Below are positions 10,441 through 20,052 of a stretch of DNA of 64,000 bases, piece by piece. The first letter of the stretch is position 1, and each line of letters begins with the position of its first letter. The notes below the pieces were generated by a model, which saw only the letters and a program-made list of their open reading frames with translations, did no database searches and was not told where the DNA came from. This DNA is from Isotricha intestinalis (Eukaryota > Ciliophora > Litostomatea > Vestibuliferida > Isotrichidae). The stretch covers positions 1 through 64,000 of the forward strand of contig JAJJLU010003480.1 of NCBI GenBank assembly GCA_023807065.1. The letters are read 5' to 3'. The position numbers and the translations under genes were made by a program.

Positions 10441-13400
10441 ATATTTTTTGTTATATGATGGAAGCTTTAGAAAAAGCAGTAATTTATGGAGAAGAAGCTT
10501 TTGACAAATTATTTGATATTTATCATATTCATAAAGATGAAGTTAAAATTAAATTTATAGAAGAAGCAAAAAAATTAGAAAATCCACCAAATCAAAGAAA
10601 AATTTATTTGTGTTTAATTTCTTTTGAAAATTATTTTATTACTTTAATAGAAGATTTAATAAGAGATGATGTTCAAAAAAGTTCTGATTTTAATTTTTCT
10701 AAATTATTATATCCAAAAATAGAAAATGATTCTTTATATATACATTTATTTGGAAATTTCCTTCAAGTTGAATATGGTTTTTCTTATACAGGAATGATAT
10801 TTAATTATATTATGATGAGTAGCTCTGATAGAATGATTCTTTCATTTATGAATATAATATCTTATAAAAAACCATTTTTAATATATGGAATTAAAGAATC
10901 TAATATATATGATTCTTTAAATAATATTGCATTGTTTTTAGGAAAAAATATTCAATTTTTAAGTGGAAATTCTGAATTTAAAGTAAATACTGTTAATAAT
11001 TTTATTTATGCTAATTTAAAATTGGGTAATTGGTTAGTAATTGATAATATTGAAAGTATTCAATTCGAAAATTTAGAAATTATCGCAGGAAGAATTTCTG
11101 AAATTTATCAAATGATAAAACAAAGTGAAGATGAATTTTTAATATTAGATGATCCTGAAAAAAAAATTACAATTGCCAATAGAAGTTTTAATATATTTTT
11201 ATTGAGTGGTATGTTATTAAAACCAATGAATCCTTATCCTAAAATTATTAAAAATTATTATTTTAGGATTATTGGTTTTTCTACTATAAATTTAGAATTT
11301 TATACTTTTATGAGTATGGTTAATTTAAATTTTGATAATTATAAAGAAGTGTCAAAAAAAATTTTATGTATTACTAAATTTATAAATGCCAAATGTGAGA
11401 ATGTAAAAGAAAAAAATATTTCATTTAAAATAATAAATCTTTTATTAAAGTCATTAAGTAAAGTAAATGTATTCCATGAATTTACAAAAGATAAATCACA
11501 TAATAATAAAATAATTGCAGATATTTTCATAAATAAAATCCAATATATAACAAGTAATGAAAAAGAATTTGAGGAAATAAAAAATTATATAGAAAACATA
11601 TTTAATATAAGTGAACATAAAATTCTATCAGACACAAAAAATCATAATCAAAACAAAGAAGAAAATGATTTAACAAAAGACTCGACTGAAGTCATATTTA
11701 ATAAAGCATTTAATGAAATAACAAAAGAATATATTTTCCCTTCAAATTCAGAATTTCAAAAAAAATTATATACATTATATTCTTCTTTTGACATTTTTAA
11801 ATATTTTTTAATATCTGGACCTGAATTAAGTGGAAAATCAACTTTAATTCATATTCTTCAAAAATTATATACTCATTTATCATTATTAAATGAAAAAAAC
11901 AAAAAATTATTTTATATGAAAATATATCATAATTCAGAAAATATTTTTAATCAAATAACATCAAAATCAAATCCAACTTTAACTGATTTAACTCCATTAC
12001 AATGTAGACTTCAAACTTTTCAAAATTTAGATTTAATAACAAGATTAAATGAAGTTGAAAATGATTTACATAATAATTGGAATGAATCTTCTTTATCAGG
12101 TTTACGAAAAGATTCTTCAAATATACCTGAACTTACTCCAAAAAGAAAGTTAAAAAAAATGGACACTAATATTCATTCTGATAATGAATTAAATTTAGAT
12201 GATGATGATATTTCTATCAGTAATAGTAATTTTGAAAAAGGTAAAGGTATAAATCAAATTAACTTATTTGATAATAATAATTTTAATTTTGCTGTTGTTT
12301 TTGATGGGGAAATTGATAATAAATATTTATCTAAAAATATTAGTAAATTTACTATGAAAGGAAGAGAATTAGATGGCTTTAAAATTATATATGAAGTTGT
12401 TGATGTTGGAAAAGCTTCTCCTTCTTTTTTAACAAAACCAAATCAAATTTTTATTTCTTTATCTAAAGACTGCTTTTCTTATTATAATGTATTATACAAA
12501 TTTTTAGATATAAGTATTAAAATTAATGCTAATTTAGAATTAAAAGCTTATATTAAAGGTTTATTTGAAAATTATTTCCCTAAATTATATGATTTTATTA
12601 TTAATAACAGATTGAAATATATTTTTATTAATGAAAATTATGTTATGTATAATTTTTTATGTATTTTTGAAAGTTTATTACCTGAATTTAATTTCGAAGA
12701 TAAAAAAATAGGAAGAAAAAATATAAATGCAACTCCAAAAATAGAAATAATTAAAAAATCAACTTTATCTATTTTTATAGTATGTTTTGCATGGACAATA
12801 AATAATTTAACTAATTACTTAATAAGAACAAAAATTGAAAAATTAATAAGTGATTTATTTAAAGCCGATGATTTAAAAGGTCCAATATTTGATTATTATA
12901 TAAATGAAGAAACTTGTGATTTAGAACAATGGGAAGTTTTATTAAATCCATTATTAGAGAAAATATCAAATAAAATTTTTGTTAAAAATGAAGTCTTTAA
13001 ATATATGAATGTCTTTATTCCAACAAAAGATAATTTACCAATATATTATTTTAGTGAAAAATTAATATTAAATAATATTTCATTTTTAGTAACTGGGAAA
13101 GAAAGTGTTGGAAAATCACTATTATTAAATACACTCTTAGAAGATGAAAGTAGAAAACATACTTCTAATCCTATTTCATTTTTAGCTTCTTATGGAACAA
13201 AAGAAATAAATTTAAAGGAATTTTTATTACAAAATATATTAGAAATTAGAAGAGATGTGTTAGGGGATAGAAATGGAAGAAAAACTATATTTTTTATTGA
13301 TGATTTACATCTTATTGGAGATTCTTTTAATACTAGAGAATATATTAGAGGTTTAATTGAAACTAAAAAAAGTTTTAATTATGATAGAAATATTTATCAA

Positions 13401-16400
13401 TTTTTATATAAATTTAATTTCTTATTATGTTCTAATATAACTACTCAACCTATTAATTATTCAAATCATTGCAATAATCGACTTATTATGAAAAATGTTT
13501 TATTAAATTGTGTTTTTTCAGAAGAATGTTTTGCTAATATTTTTAAATCATCTTTAGAATTTCATTTAAGACAATATATTCCTAATACTTCTTCAATTAC
13601 TTCAAGCCAATATATTCAAGCATTATTTAAATTAAAAAATTTACTTTTGGAAAATTATAATCAGTCTAATAAAAAATTACATTGTAATATAAGAAACAAT
13701 GATATAGTAAAAATAATTCAAAGTTTTCATATTTTTTCTCTTTTAGAAAATCAAAATGATATTCCTTATTTTATTCATTTAAAAAATTTATATTTTTATG
13801 AAAGTTGTAGATTAATTGAAGATAGATTAAATGAAAAAGAAGATATAGAATATTTTAGAGAAAGTATTTGTCAAGCATATTCAAGCATTTTTAAACAAGA
13901 TAAAGTTAATGCAAAAGATATTTTTACTGATTTTGATGAAAAATTTCATCATATTTATGCTAAAAATTATTTTGATGAAAATAACAATAAATATATTTAT
14001 TTTAAACATAAAAGTGATTATTTTGATTTATTAAAGAAAAAAATTTCTGAATATGAATTAGCTTATAATAAAAATATTTATTATGGAATAATTGTTACTG
14101 AAGATAATTTAAATTATCTAATTAAAATTTTAAGAGCTTTTGAAAGAAATAACAGAAATCTAATATTAATAGGAAAAAATTATACATGTAAACAAAGTTT
14201 ATTAAAACTTGCTTGTTTTATTGCAAGAATTAAAACTTATGATGCTGATGACATTAGATTTTATGATTTAGATAAAAAAGAAGAAGAAAAATTTGAAGTC
14301 TATAATAATAATTTTGTTAAAATTGCAGTAAGAAATGTATTAAGAATTGCAGTTAAAGAAAATAAAAAAGTTTTAATGTATATCAGAAATGAAATGATTG
14401 AAAGTAATTTAAAAATATTAGAAACTGTAAATTTAATGCTTAATGTAAAAGTTTTAGCAACTAGTTATTATAAATTTTCAGGAACTCAACCAACAAAACT
14501 ATCAAAAGATAAAAATAGTATTACTAGAAATGAAATTTTTCAAAGATTAAAAAATAATTTATCAGTTTGTTTATCAATAGTTCCTAAAACAAAAGCATAT
14601 TCTCAATTATTTTTAAATTACCCTTATATAGTGAAAAATTCTTCTATTTTATATAAACATAATTTCAGAGATGAAGATATGGAAAATTATTTTATTCATC
14701 AATTAGAACATTCTCAAGAAAATATAACTTCATCTAATTTAATTACAATGGAAGAAAATAATAAAAAAGATATTTCAAATTTAATGATATTAATTCATAA
14801 TCATTCAAAACAATTAATATTAGAATATTCAATAAAAGTAGGAATGAATTTAATATATACAAATTATAATTTTGTTGAAATGGTGAATTATTTTATAAAA
14901 CATTATCCAATTTTTAAAAATATTTTATCAGAAAAATTAACTCATTTATCAAATAATACAAATTCAACAGTTAAATCAATGACAGCAATATCATTAATTG
15001 AAAATGAAATAAATGAATTAAATCCTAAAAAAGAAGATAATGATAAATTTATAGATGAAAAAAGAAATGATAAAAAAGTTTTAGTATTTCAAAAGCAAAA
15101 TATAAAAATGAAAAAAAATAATGAAGAAAAACCATGTACTCAATTACAATTAGATTATGATATCAGAAAAGCAGAATTAGGAGAAAAATTACAATCATTT
15201 GAACAAAAAATAAAAAAATCACTTAAAAATTTAGAATTTCAAGAAAAAGATATTGTAGAAATTAAAAACACATATGATAATTTTCCTTTTGGAAAATATA
15301 TAATCACTCATTTATATATATTAATTTCAAAGCAATATGATTTAATAAATGATTATGAAAAAAATTGGGATGTCATTAAAAAAGCTTTAAATACAAGATT
15401 ATTTTCAAAATTTGTTGATAAAAAATTAGATATTAATAATGAAAAATTGGTTGAAATTACTAAAATTATTACTCAAAATCCAGATTGTAGTAATGAAAAA
15501 TATCAAAAACCTTTTAAAGCAGTAAGTATAATTTGTGATTTTTTTATTCAATGTAATAATTATTATATTGAATATGAAAATAATAATAGTTTAGTTTCTG
15601 AAATAAATGATATTGATAATAAAATTCAACAATATAAAAAAATAATTAATGATTTAAATAATCAAATAATAGATATTGATAAACAAATTGAAAATATTGA
15701 TTCTGAAATTGCCAGTTTAGAAAAAATTAAAACTAATTTTATCAATGAAATTGATAATAGGAAAAATATGTTGAACTCATTTATTGAATTTAATAAAATT
15801 TCGAATGAAAAAATTGAAATGTATAATGAGCATAAAGATAATATAAGTAACTTTTTAAAATATTATGATTATTATTTATTATTTATCAGTTCATATATAT
15901 CATATGCTCCAATATTAAATAAAACTTATCGTTATCAATTTACAAAATTTATATATAGTCAACCACAATATAAAGAAATTAAAGAATTGAATTTAATGAC
16001 TTTAATATTTAATTTTTTAGATACTAAATTGAAAGATCAAAATTTTTTTTTTTCATTATATAATTACAATGATGATTTTTTCCTTCAAGAAAACTTTTAT
16101 TTTATGTATATTGAAAAAAAAAAAATTCCATATATAATAAATTCAGATAATCAAATTGGATATGAAATGATAAGAGATTATATTGAAGCTTCAAGAGATA
16201 CTAGAACAATTTTAAGAACAAATTATAATGATCATTTAAATAAAAAAGATAATGAAATGCTAGATAAATTAAATAAAACAATTAAAGATGGTTTAATTTT
16301 ATATCTTGAAAAATGTGATAGAAATTGTACTTTATTCTTTAAAAATTTAATATATAATAGAACTATTATTAATGAAAAAGGAGAAACTGTTATTGAATTA

Positions 16401-19400
16401 TCTAATTATCAAATTGAACCTAAATATTCTAAATATAAAATTTATTTTTCTCAAAATACAATTTATGATTTTAGAAAAGAAGATTATTTAAATACTTTAA
16501 TAATTAACTTTAATATTTCTGCAAGTACTACTTTAAAAAATGAATTATTTAAAGAATTAGCTTTAACTTATGAACCAAATTTAAGTAATGCTTTAAATAA
16601 AACAAAAATTGAGGTACAAAAAAATTTAATAAGGCTTTATGATAATTATACAAAATTAAATAATTCTATTGAAAGATTTAATTTTTCTTCAAATGTAGAT
16701 GAATTAATAAATAATCATAATATATTAGATAATTATTTAAGGGATATTCAAGAAAATGATTTTATAATGAAAAATATTTCAAATAATAAAGCAAAAATAA
16801 TAAATATCAATTTAAATTTAATGCATTTTAATACTTTATGTTATATATGTGCTAAATTATTTAAGTTAGTAAATTATGTTGGAGATAAGAAAGTATCTTT
16901 TAAGATTTTCAGAGATTTTATTAAAAAATTTTATGTTGAAAATGGTTATAATGAATATGAATTTGATAATATTGAAAAAAGTGATGGAAAAGAAAAAAAT
17001 GAAGAAGGTGAAGAAGAGGAAGAAGAAGAAGTAGAAAATAAATCTAATGAAGAAACAATCAATGAGAAGTTTGAAACAATTCATAAACCAAAAAAAGTTT
17101 TTTCCAAAGAAGAATGTTTAGATTTAATTTCTTATTTACATAATAATATTGTTGATAAAATTTATGATGATATAGAAAAAAAAAATTCTATTTTATTTGT
17201 TGAAATATTATTTTATTTAAAAGAAGTAAAGCAATTACCATATAATTATAAAAATATTATTAAAAATGTTGTAGATTTGACTTTTAATCAAAATATTGAT
17301 TTTTATAAAGATAAAATACAAAATAATGATTCTCCTCTAAATAATATACCTAAAGAAAATTGGAATAAATTATTATTTATTTCAGAAGAAAATGAAAATT
17401 TCTTAAAAAATTTAATAGAAAATATAAATAATAACCCAAAAATTTGGGAAGAATTATTAGAAGACAAAAACAAAAATTCAAATTGGTTAAGCAAGGATTT
17501 AAATTTAGATTTTCTAAAAGAAAAAATAGGAACACTTCCTGAAGATTTATCAATATTTAATATATTTATATTTTATGTGACAATAAAACCAACAAATTCA
17601 ATAGATAATATAATTCCTTCATTCATAACAAGTATTTTTAACGATTCTGTAACTTTATTTAAATATAATTCTCTAGAAGAAATATTTAAAGACCCTTTAA
17701 CTACATTTAATTTAGATTTTGTTCCTATAATAATAGTAGAACATGATGATGATATAATAATGTATGAAAAATTCATAAATGATAAATTATATCCTTCATT
17801 AATAAATTTATCTTCAGAAAATTCACAACAACAAACAATTCAATCAAAAGAAATGATAAAACAATCAGATAAAAGTTTAAATTTAGGAGTGTTAAAAAAA
17901 GTATCAGGAAATACTTTAGGAATAAAACCATCAATGGAAGAAGAAAAACCTCAAACTGAAATTAAATCTAAAGTATTTGAATTAAAAGAAGATATTTCAA
18001 ATTATGAAATGGAAAGTATTAATCAATTTATTAAAAATGGTGGTATTGTTTTTATTAGAAATATTGTTAATGTTAATAGTGAAACTGTTGAACAATTATT
18101 TCAAAATATTGATGATGCTAAAAAAAATCAAACTATACATAATACTTTTAGAATGATAATATTTGTTGATGAAAATCATTTAAATTTTTCTTCTATTTTC
18201 TATAAAAAATGTATTTTTGTGAATTATTCTGATAAAACTCTTGATAATTATGATGCCAAAAAAAACTTATTTAATATTATTAAAAATATTCCTGATGAAT
18301 ACTTTACTTTTTATAATAGAAGTATTTATTTTAAAAAAATTTTTGTTTCTTTTATTTTTATTCATGCTTTGTTAATTCAATTGCAAAAATTAAATCCACA
18401 ATTATTTAGATTTGAAATTGATATAAATAAGGGAGATTTACTTCAAATATTATATTTCTTTAAAAGAAATTTTGAATACAATGAAATGGATAAAGAATTA
18501 TGTCAAATTGATAATGATTTAAATATCAATTTTCTTCATTTTATTAATATTGCATTAGATATTTATTATATAAGTAGATGTGCCATATTAGAACAAGCAG
18601 AAAAATTAAAAGAAATATTAAAAAGATTTTTTGATGAAGATGTATTTTTTATTGAGAAAAATATATTAATTGCTTATCTTCAAGATATTGAAGATTATGA
18701 AAAAAATGAAAATTTAATAATAAAAATTAAAGAGGATGAAACAATAAATGCGGAATTTTTATTCCAAAAAATAGAAGAAATTTCCATTGAAAGATTTCAA
18801 TATTTATTAAATGATTTCCAGAAAATTATATTAAAAGAAGAAATTGAGACACCAAAACCAAATAGAGTGGACAATTTATTAATGACATTACAAAAAAATA
18901 TATTAAAAATCCCAATAAAAGAAGAAAAGGTAAAAATTAAAATATATACAAAAAAAATATTACAAATTTTAAATATAATTAAACATGATTATCCTGAACA
19001 AATAAATTATGGAGAAGGATTTGCAAATGCTGCTTTATTTAAATTAAATAAAGAAGGAGGGTATGCAAATCCTTTAGATGAAGTTTTAATAATTGAAATA
19101 GATACTTTAAATAATCAATTAAATGAAATTTTCCTTGAATTAACTAATTTAATAAATGTTATTAAAGGAGAAATGAGAGTCATTCATCCTTATAATTCAA
19201 TGATTGTTCAATTAAATCAAAATTATTGTCCTTATGAATGGTTGAGAATCATTTATTTACATAAAGATAATCACAAAATAAATTTAAATATAAATGATTG
19301 GTTTAAAAAATTAAATGAAAAAATAACATTTTATAATGATTGGGTAATAAATGCTTATCCAAAAATATATTCCTTAAATAATTTTTCTCACCCTAAAATA

Positions 19401-19943
19401 TTCTTTGAAAAATTAAAATTATATTTTTGTAGATTAGAAAATAAATCAAATGAAAAAGATGGTAAAACACCAGATATGATAGAATTAATATTTAATCCAA
19501 AAGTAAAAAACTCTAATGACATTATTATTGATGGTATTATTTTAGAAAATGCATTTTTAACAGAAAAAGATAATCTATTTTACATTAAACCAGATAATCA
19601 TTTAAATAAAGTACCAAGTATGCATTTAGGATATGCTTTTCATAATTTTAATGAAAAAAAAGATATATTAGAGAGAAATGAATTTTCAGAAAGTGAAATT
19701 GATAAATCTAAAAATAAAGATAATCCTATGTTAAAAGAAGAATTATATTTAACTGAAAAAAATAATTTAAATGAAGGCAAAGTCATTGTTCCTTTAATTA
19801 TTGAAAATAATGATGATTTTGAACCTTATATTACTGAAATTGATTATATTGGAGAAATTGTTTGTTATTTTGATCCTACTTTAAATGATAGAGAAAAAGA
19901 AAATATGAAAATAAATTCTTGCAGATTTATTTTAAAAAATTAA
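9798..19943 (+). CDS. Divergent dynein heavy chain, copy B, 3381 aa, lacks stem; AAA1 P-loop lost
   Basis: Residues 1-220 are the end of the linker. AAA1 (~340-440) keeps the overall pattern, but the canonical GPAGTGKT is replaced by a G-I-K-E-S-N stretch (~365) and Walker B by W-L-V-I-D-N (~412). AAA2 has GPELSGKS (~673). AAA3 has GKESVGKS (~1098) and F-F-I-D-D (~1165). AAA4 is degenerate, GKNYTCKQS (~1457). A stalk coiled coil with microtubule-binding insert spans ~1780-2015. A Glu-rich linker and the C-terminal dynein domain end at a proper TAA. Typical heavy chains exceed 4000 residues and AAA1 hydrolysis drives motility, so this is not an ordinary motor. A DNHD1-like, non-motor relative is one possibility, not shown. 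The Met at 9798 lies inside the linker, and the frame is open a little further upstream into the decayed segment. No normal 5' end is visible, so the gene may be 5'-truncated. Confidence 0.8.
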   Translation: MFEGIIFNAEFAKELPGELKKLLNENQVRSLIKVMRDNYLFKKFLNENIINKAINILKNLTDGFEKNCHAINVYLDKRRREYSLFYILSDRDLIVLYTQKESLSIREKMIKKIFPWIKDINLSFQEMSTNEEFMITDTIYNENIKIKYLRVSKLLKDNIDNLITGLTRKMKDSFRAFKRNYEARFKSKNNKRSHEVLYEIVNDYKSNLSQVIIMNIFCYMMEALEKAVIYGEEAFDKLFDIYHIHKDEVKIKFIEEAKKLENPPNQRKIYLCLISFENYFITLIEDLIRDDVQKSSDFNFSKLLYPKIENDSLYIHLFGNFLQVEYGFSYTGMIFNYIMMSSSDRMILSFMNIISYKKPFLIYGIKESNIYDSLNNIALFLGKNIQFLSGNSEFKVNTVNNFIYANLKLGNWLVIDNIESIQFENLEIIAGRISEIYQMIKQSEDEFLILDDPEKKITIANRSFNIFLLSGMLLKPMNPYPKIIKNYYFRIIGFSTINLEFYTFMSMVNLNFDNYKEVSKKILCITKFINAKCENVKEKNISFKIINLLLKSLSKVNVFHEFTKDKSHNNKIIADIFINKIQYITSNEKEFEEIKNYIENIFNISEHKILSDTKNHNQNKEENDLTKDSTEVIFNKAFNEITKEYIFPSNSEFQKKLYTLYSSFDIFKYFLISGPELSGKSTLIHILQKLYTHLSLLNEKNKKLFYMKIYHNSENIFNQITSKSNPTLTDLTPLQCRLQTFQNLDLITRLNEVENDLHNNWNESSLSGLRKDSSNIPELTPKRKLKKMDTNIHSDNELNLDDDDISISNSNFEKGKGINQINLFDNNNFNFAVVFDGEIDNKYLSKNISKFTMKGRELDGFKIIYEVVDVGKASPSFLTKPNQIFISLSKDCFSYYNVLYKFLDISIKINANLELKAYIKGLFENYFPKLYDFIINNRLKYIFINENYVMYNFLCIFESLLPEFNFEDKKIGRKNINATPKIEIIKKSTLSIFIVCFAWTINNLTNYLIRTKIEKLISDLFKADDLKGPIFDYYINEETCDLEQWEVLLNPLLEKISNKIFVKNEVFKYMNVFIPTKDNLPIYYFSEKLILNNISFLVTGKESVGKSLLLNTLLEDESRKHTSNPISFLASYGTKEINLKEFLLQNILEIRRDVLGDRNGRKTIFFIDDLHLIGDSFNTREYIRGLIETKKSFNYDRNIYQFLYKFNFLLCSNITTQPINYSNHCNNRLIMKNVLLNCVFSEECFANIFKSSLEFHLRQYIPNTSSITSSQYIQALFKLKNLLLENYNQSNKKLHCNIRNNDIVKIIQSFHIFSLLENQNDIPYFIHLKNLYFYESCRLIEDRLNEKEDIEYFRESICQAYSSIFKQDKVNAKDIFTDFDEKFHHIYAKNYFDENNNKYIYFKHKSDYFDLLKKKISEYELAYNKNIYYGIIVTEDNLNYLIKILRAFERNNRNLILIGKNYTCKQSLLKLACFIARIKTYDADDIRFYDLDKKEEEKFEVYNNNFVKIAVRNVLRIAVKENKKVLMYIRNEMIESNLKILETVNLMLNVKVLATSYYKFSGTQPTKLSKDKNSITRNEIFQRLKNNLSVCLSIVPKTKAYSQLFLNYPYIVKNSSILYKHNFRDEDMENYFIHQLEHSQENITSSNLITMEENNKKDISNLMILIHNHSKQLILEYSIKVGMNLIYTNYNFVEMVNYFIKHYPIFKNILSEKLTHLSNNTNSTVKSMTAISLIENEINELNPKKEDNDKFIDEKRNDKKVLVFQKQNIKMKKNNEEKPCTQLQLDYDIRKAELGEKLQSFEQKIKKSLKNLEFQEKDIVEIKNTYDNFPFGKYIITHLYILISKQYDLINDYEKNWDVIKKALNTRLFSKFVDKKLDINNEKLVEITKIITQNPDCSNEKYQKPFKAVSIICDFFIQCNNYYIEYENNNSLVSEINDIDNKIQQYKKIINDLNNQIIDIDKQIENIDSEIASLEKIKTNFINEIDNRKNMLNSFIEFNKISNEKIEMYNEHKDNISNFLKYYDYYLLFISSYISYAPILNKTYRYQFTKFIYSQPQYKEIKELNLMTLIFNFLDTKLKDQNFFFSLYNYNDDFFLQENFYFMYIEKKKIPYIINSDNQIGYEMIRDYIEASRDTRTILRTNYNDHLNKKDNEMLDKLNKTIKDGLILYLEKCDRNCTLFFKNLIYNRTIINEKGETVIELSNYQIEPKYSKYKIYFSQNTIYDFRKEDYLNTLIINFNISASTTLKNELFKELALTYEPNLSNALNKTKIEVQKNLIRLYDNYTKLNNSIERFNFSSNVDELINNHNILDNYLRDIQENDFIMKNISNNKAKIININLNLMHFNTLCYICAKLFKLVNYVGDKKVSFKIFRDFIKKFYVENGYNEYEFDNIEKSDGKEKNEEGEEEEEEEVENKSNEETINEKFETIHKPKKVFSKEECLDLISYLHNNIVDKIYDDIEKKNSILFVEILFYLKEVKQLPYNYKNIIKNVVDLTFNQNIDFYKDKIQNNDSPLNNIPKENWNKLLFISEENENFLKNLIENINNNPKIWEELLEDKNKNSNWLSKDLNLDFLKEKIGTLPEDLSIFNIFIFYVTIKPTNSIDNIIPSFITSIFNDSVTLFKYNSLEEIFKDPLTTFNLDFVPIIIVEHDDDIIMYEKFINDKLYPSLINLSSENSQQQTIQSKEMIKQSDKSLNLGVLKKVSGNTLGIKPSMEEEKPQTEIKSKVFELKEDISNYEMESINQFIKNGGIVFIRNIVNVNSETVEQLFQNIDDAKKNQTIHNTFRMIIFVDENHLNFSSIFYKKCIFVNYSDKTLDNYDAKKNLFNIIKNIPDEYFTFYNRSIYFKKIFVSFIFIHALLIQLQKLNPQLFRFEIDINKGDLLQILYFFKRNFEYNEMDKELCQIDNDLNINFLHFINIALDIYYISRCAILEQAEKLKEILKRFFDEDVFFIEKNILIAYLQDIEDYEKNENLIIKIKEDETINAEFLFQKIEEISIERFQYLLNDFQKIILKEEIETPKPNRVDNLLMTLQKNILKIPIKEEKVKIKIYTKKILQILNIIKHDYPEQINYGEGFANAALFKLNKEGGYANPLDEVLIIEIDTLNNQLNEIFLELTNLINVIKGEMRVIHPYNSMIVQLNQNYCPYEWLRIIYLHKDNHKINLNINDWFKKLNEKITFYNDWVINAYPKIYSLNNFSHPKIFFEKLKLYFCRLENKSNEKDGKTPDMIELIFNPKVKNSNDIIIDGIILENAFLTEKDNLFYIKPDNHLNKVPSMHLGYAFHNFNEKKDILERNEFSESEIDKSKNKDNPMLKEELYLTEKNNLNEGKVIVPLIIENNDDFEPYITEIDYIGEIVCYFDPTLNDREKENMKINSCRFILKN
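10441..17656 (+). repeat. Direct repeat of 7.2 kb, right copy (mate 1-7216)
   Basis: Matches 1-7216 base for base at offset 10,440 except for six substitutions seen by eye. At 17657 this copy continues into the dynein C-terminal region, whereas the left copy diverges at 7217. Confidence 0.95.
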
Positions 19944-20052
19944 ATATATAATATAATTTTTTGATGTCATATATTTATAAATTAAAAAAAAATTAAAGGA
20001 AAAAAATATGAATTTAATCAAATAAATATACGTTTAAAAAAAAATTAAAAAA

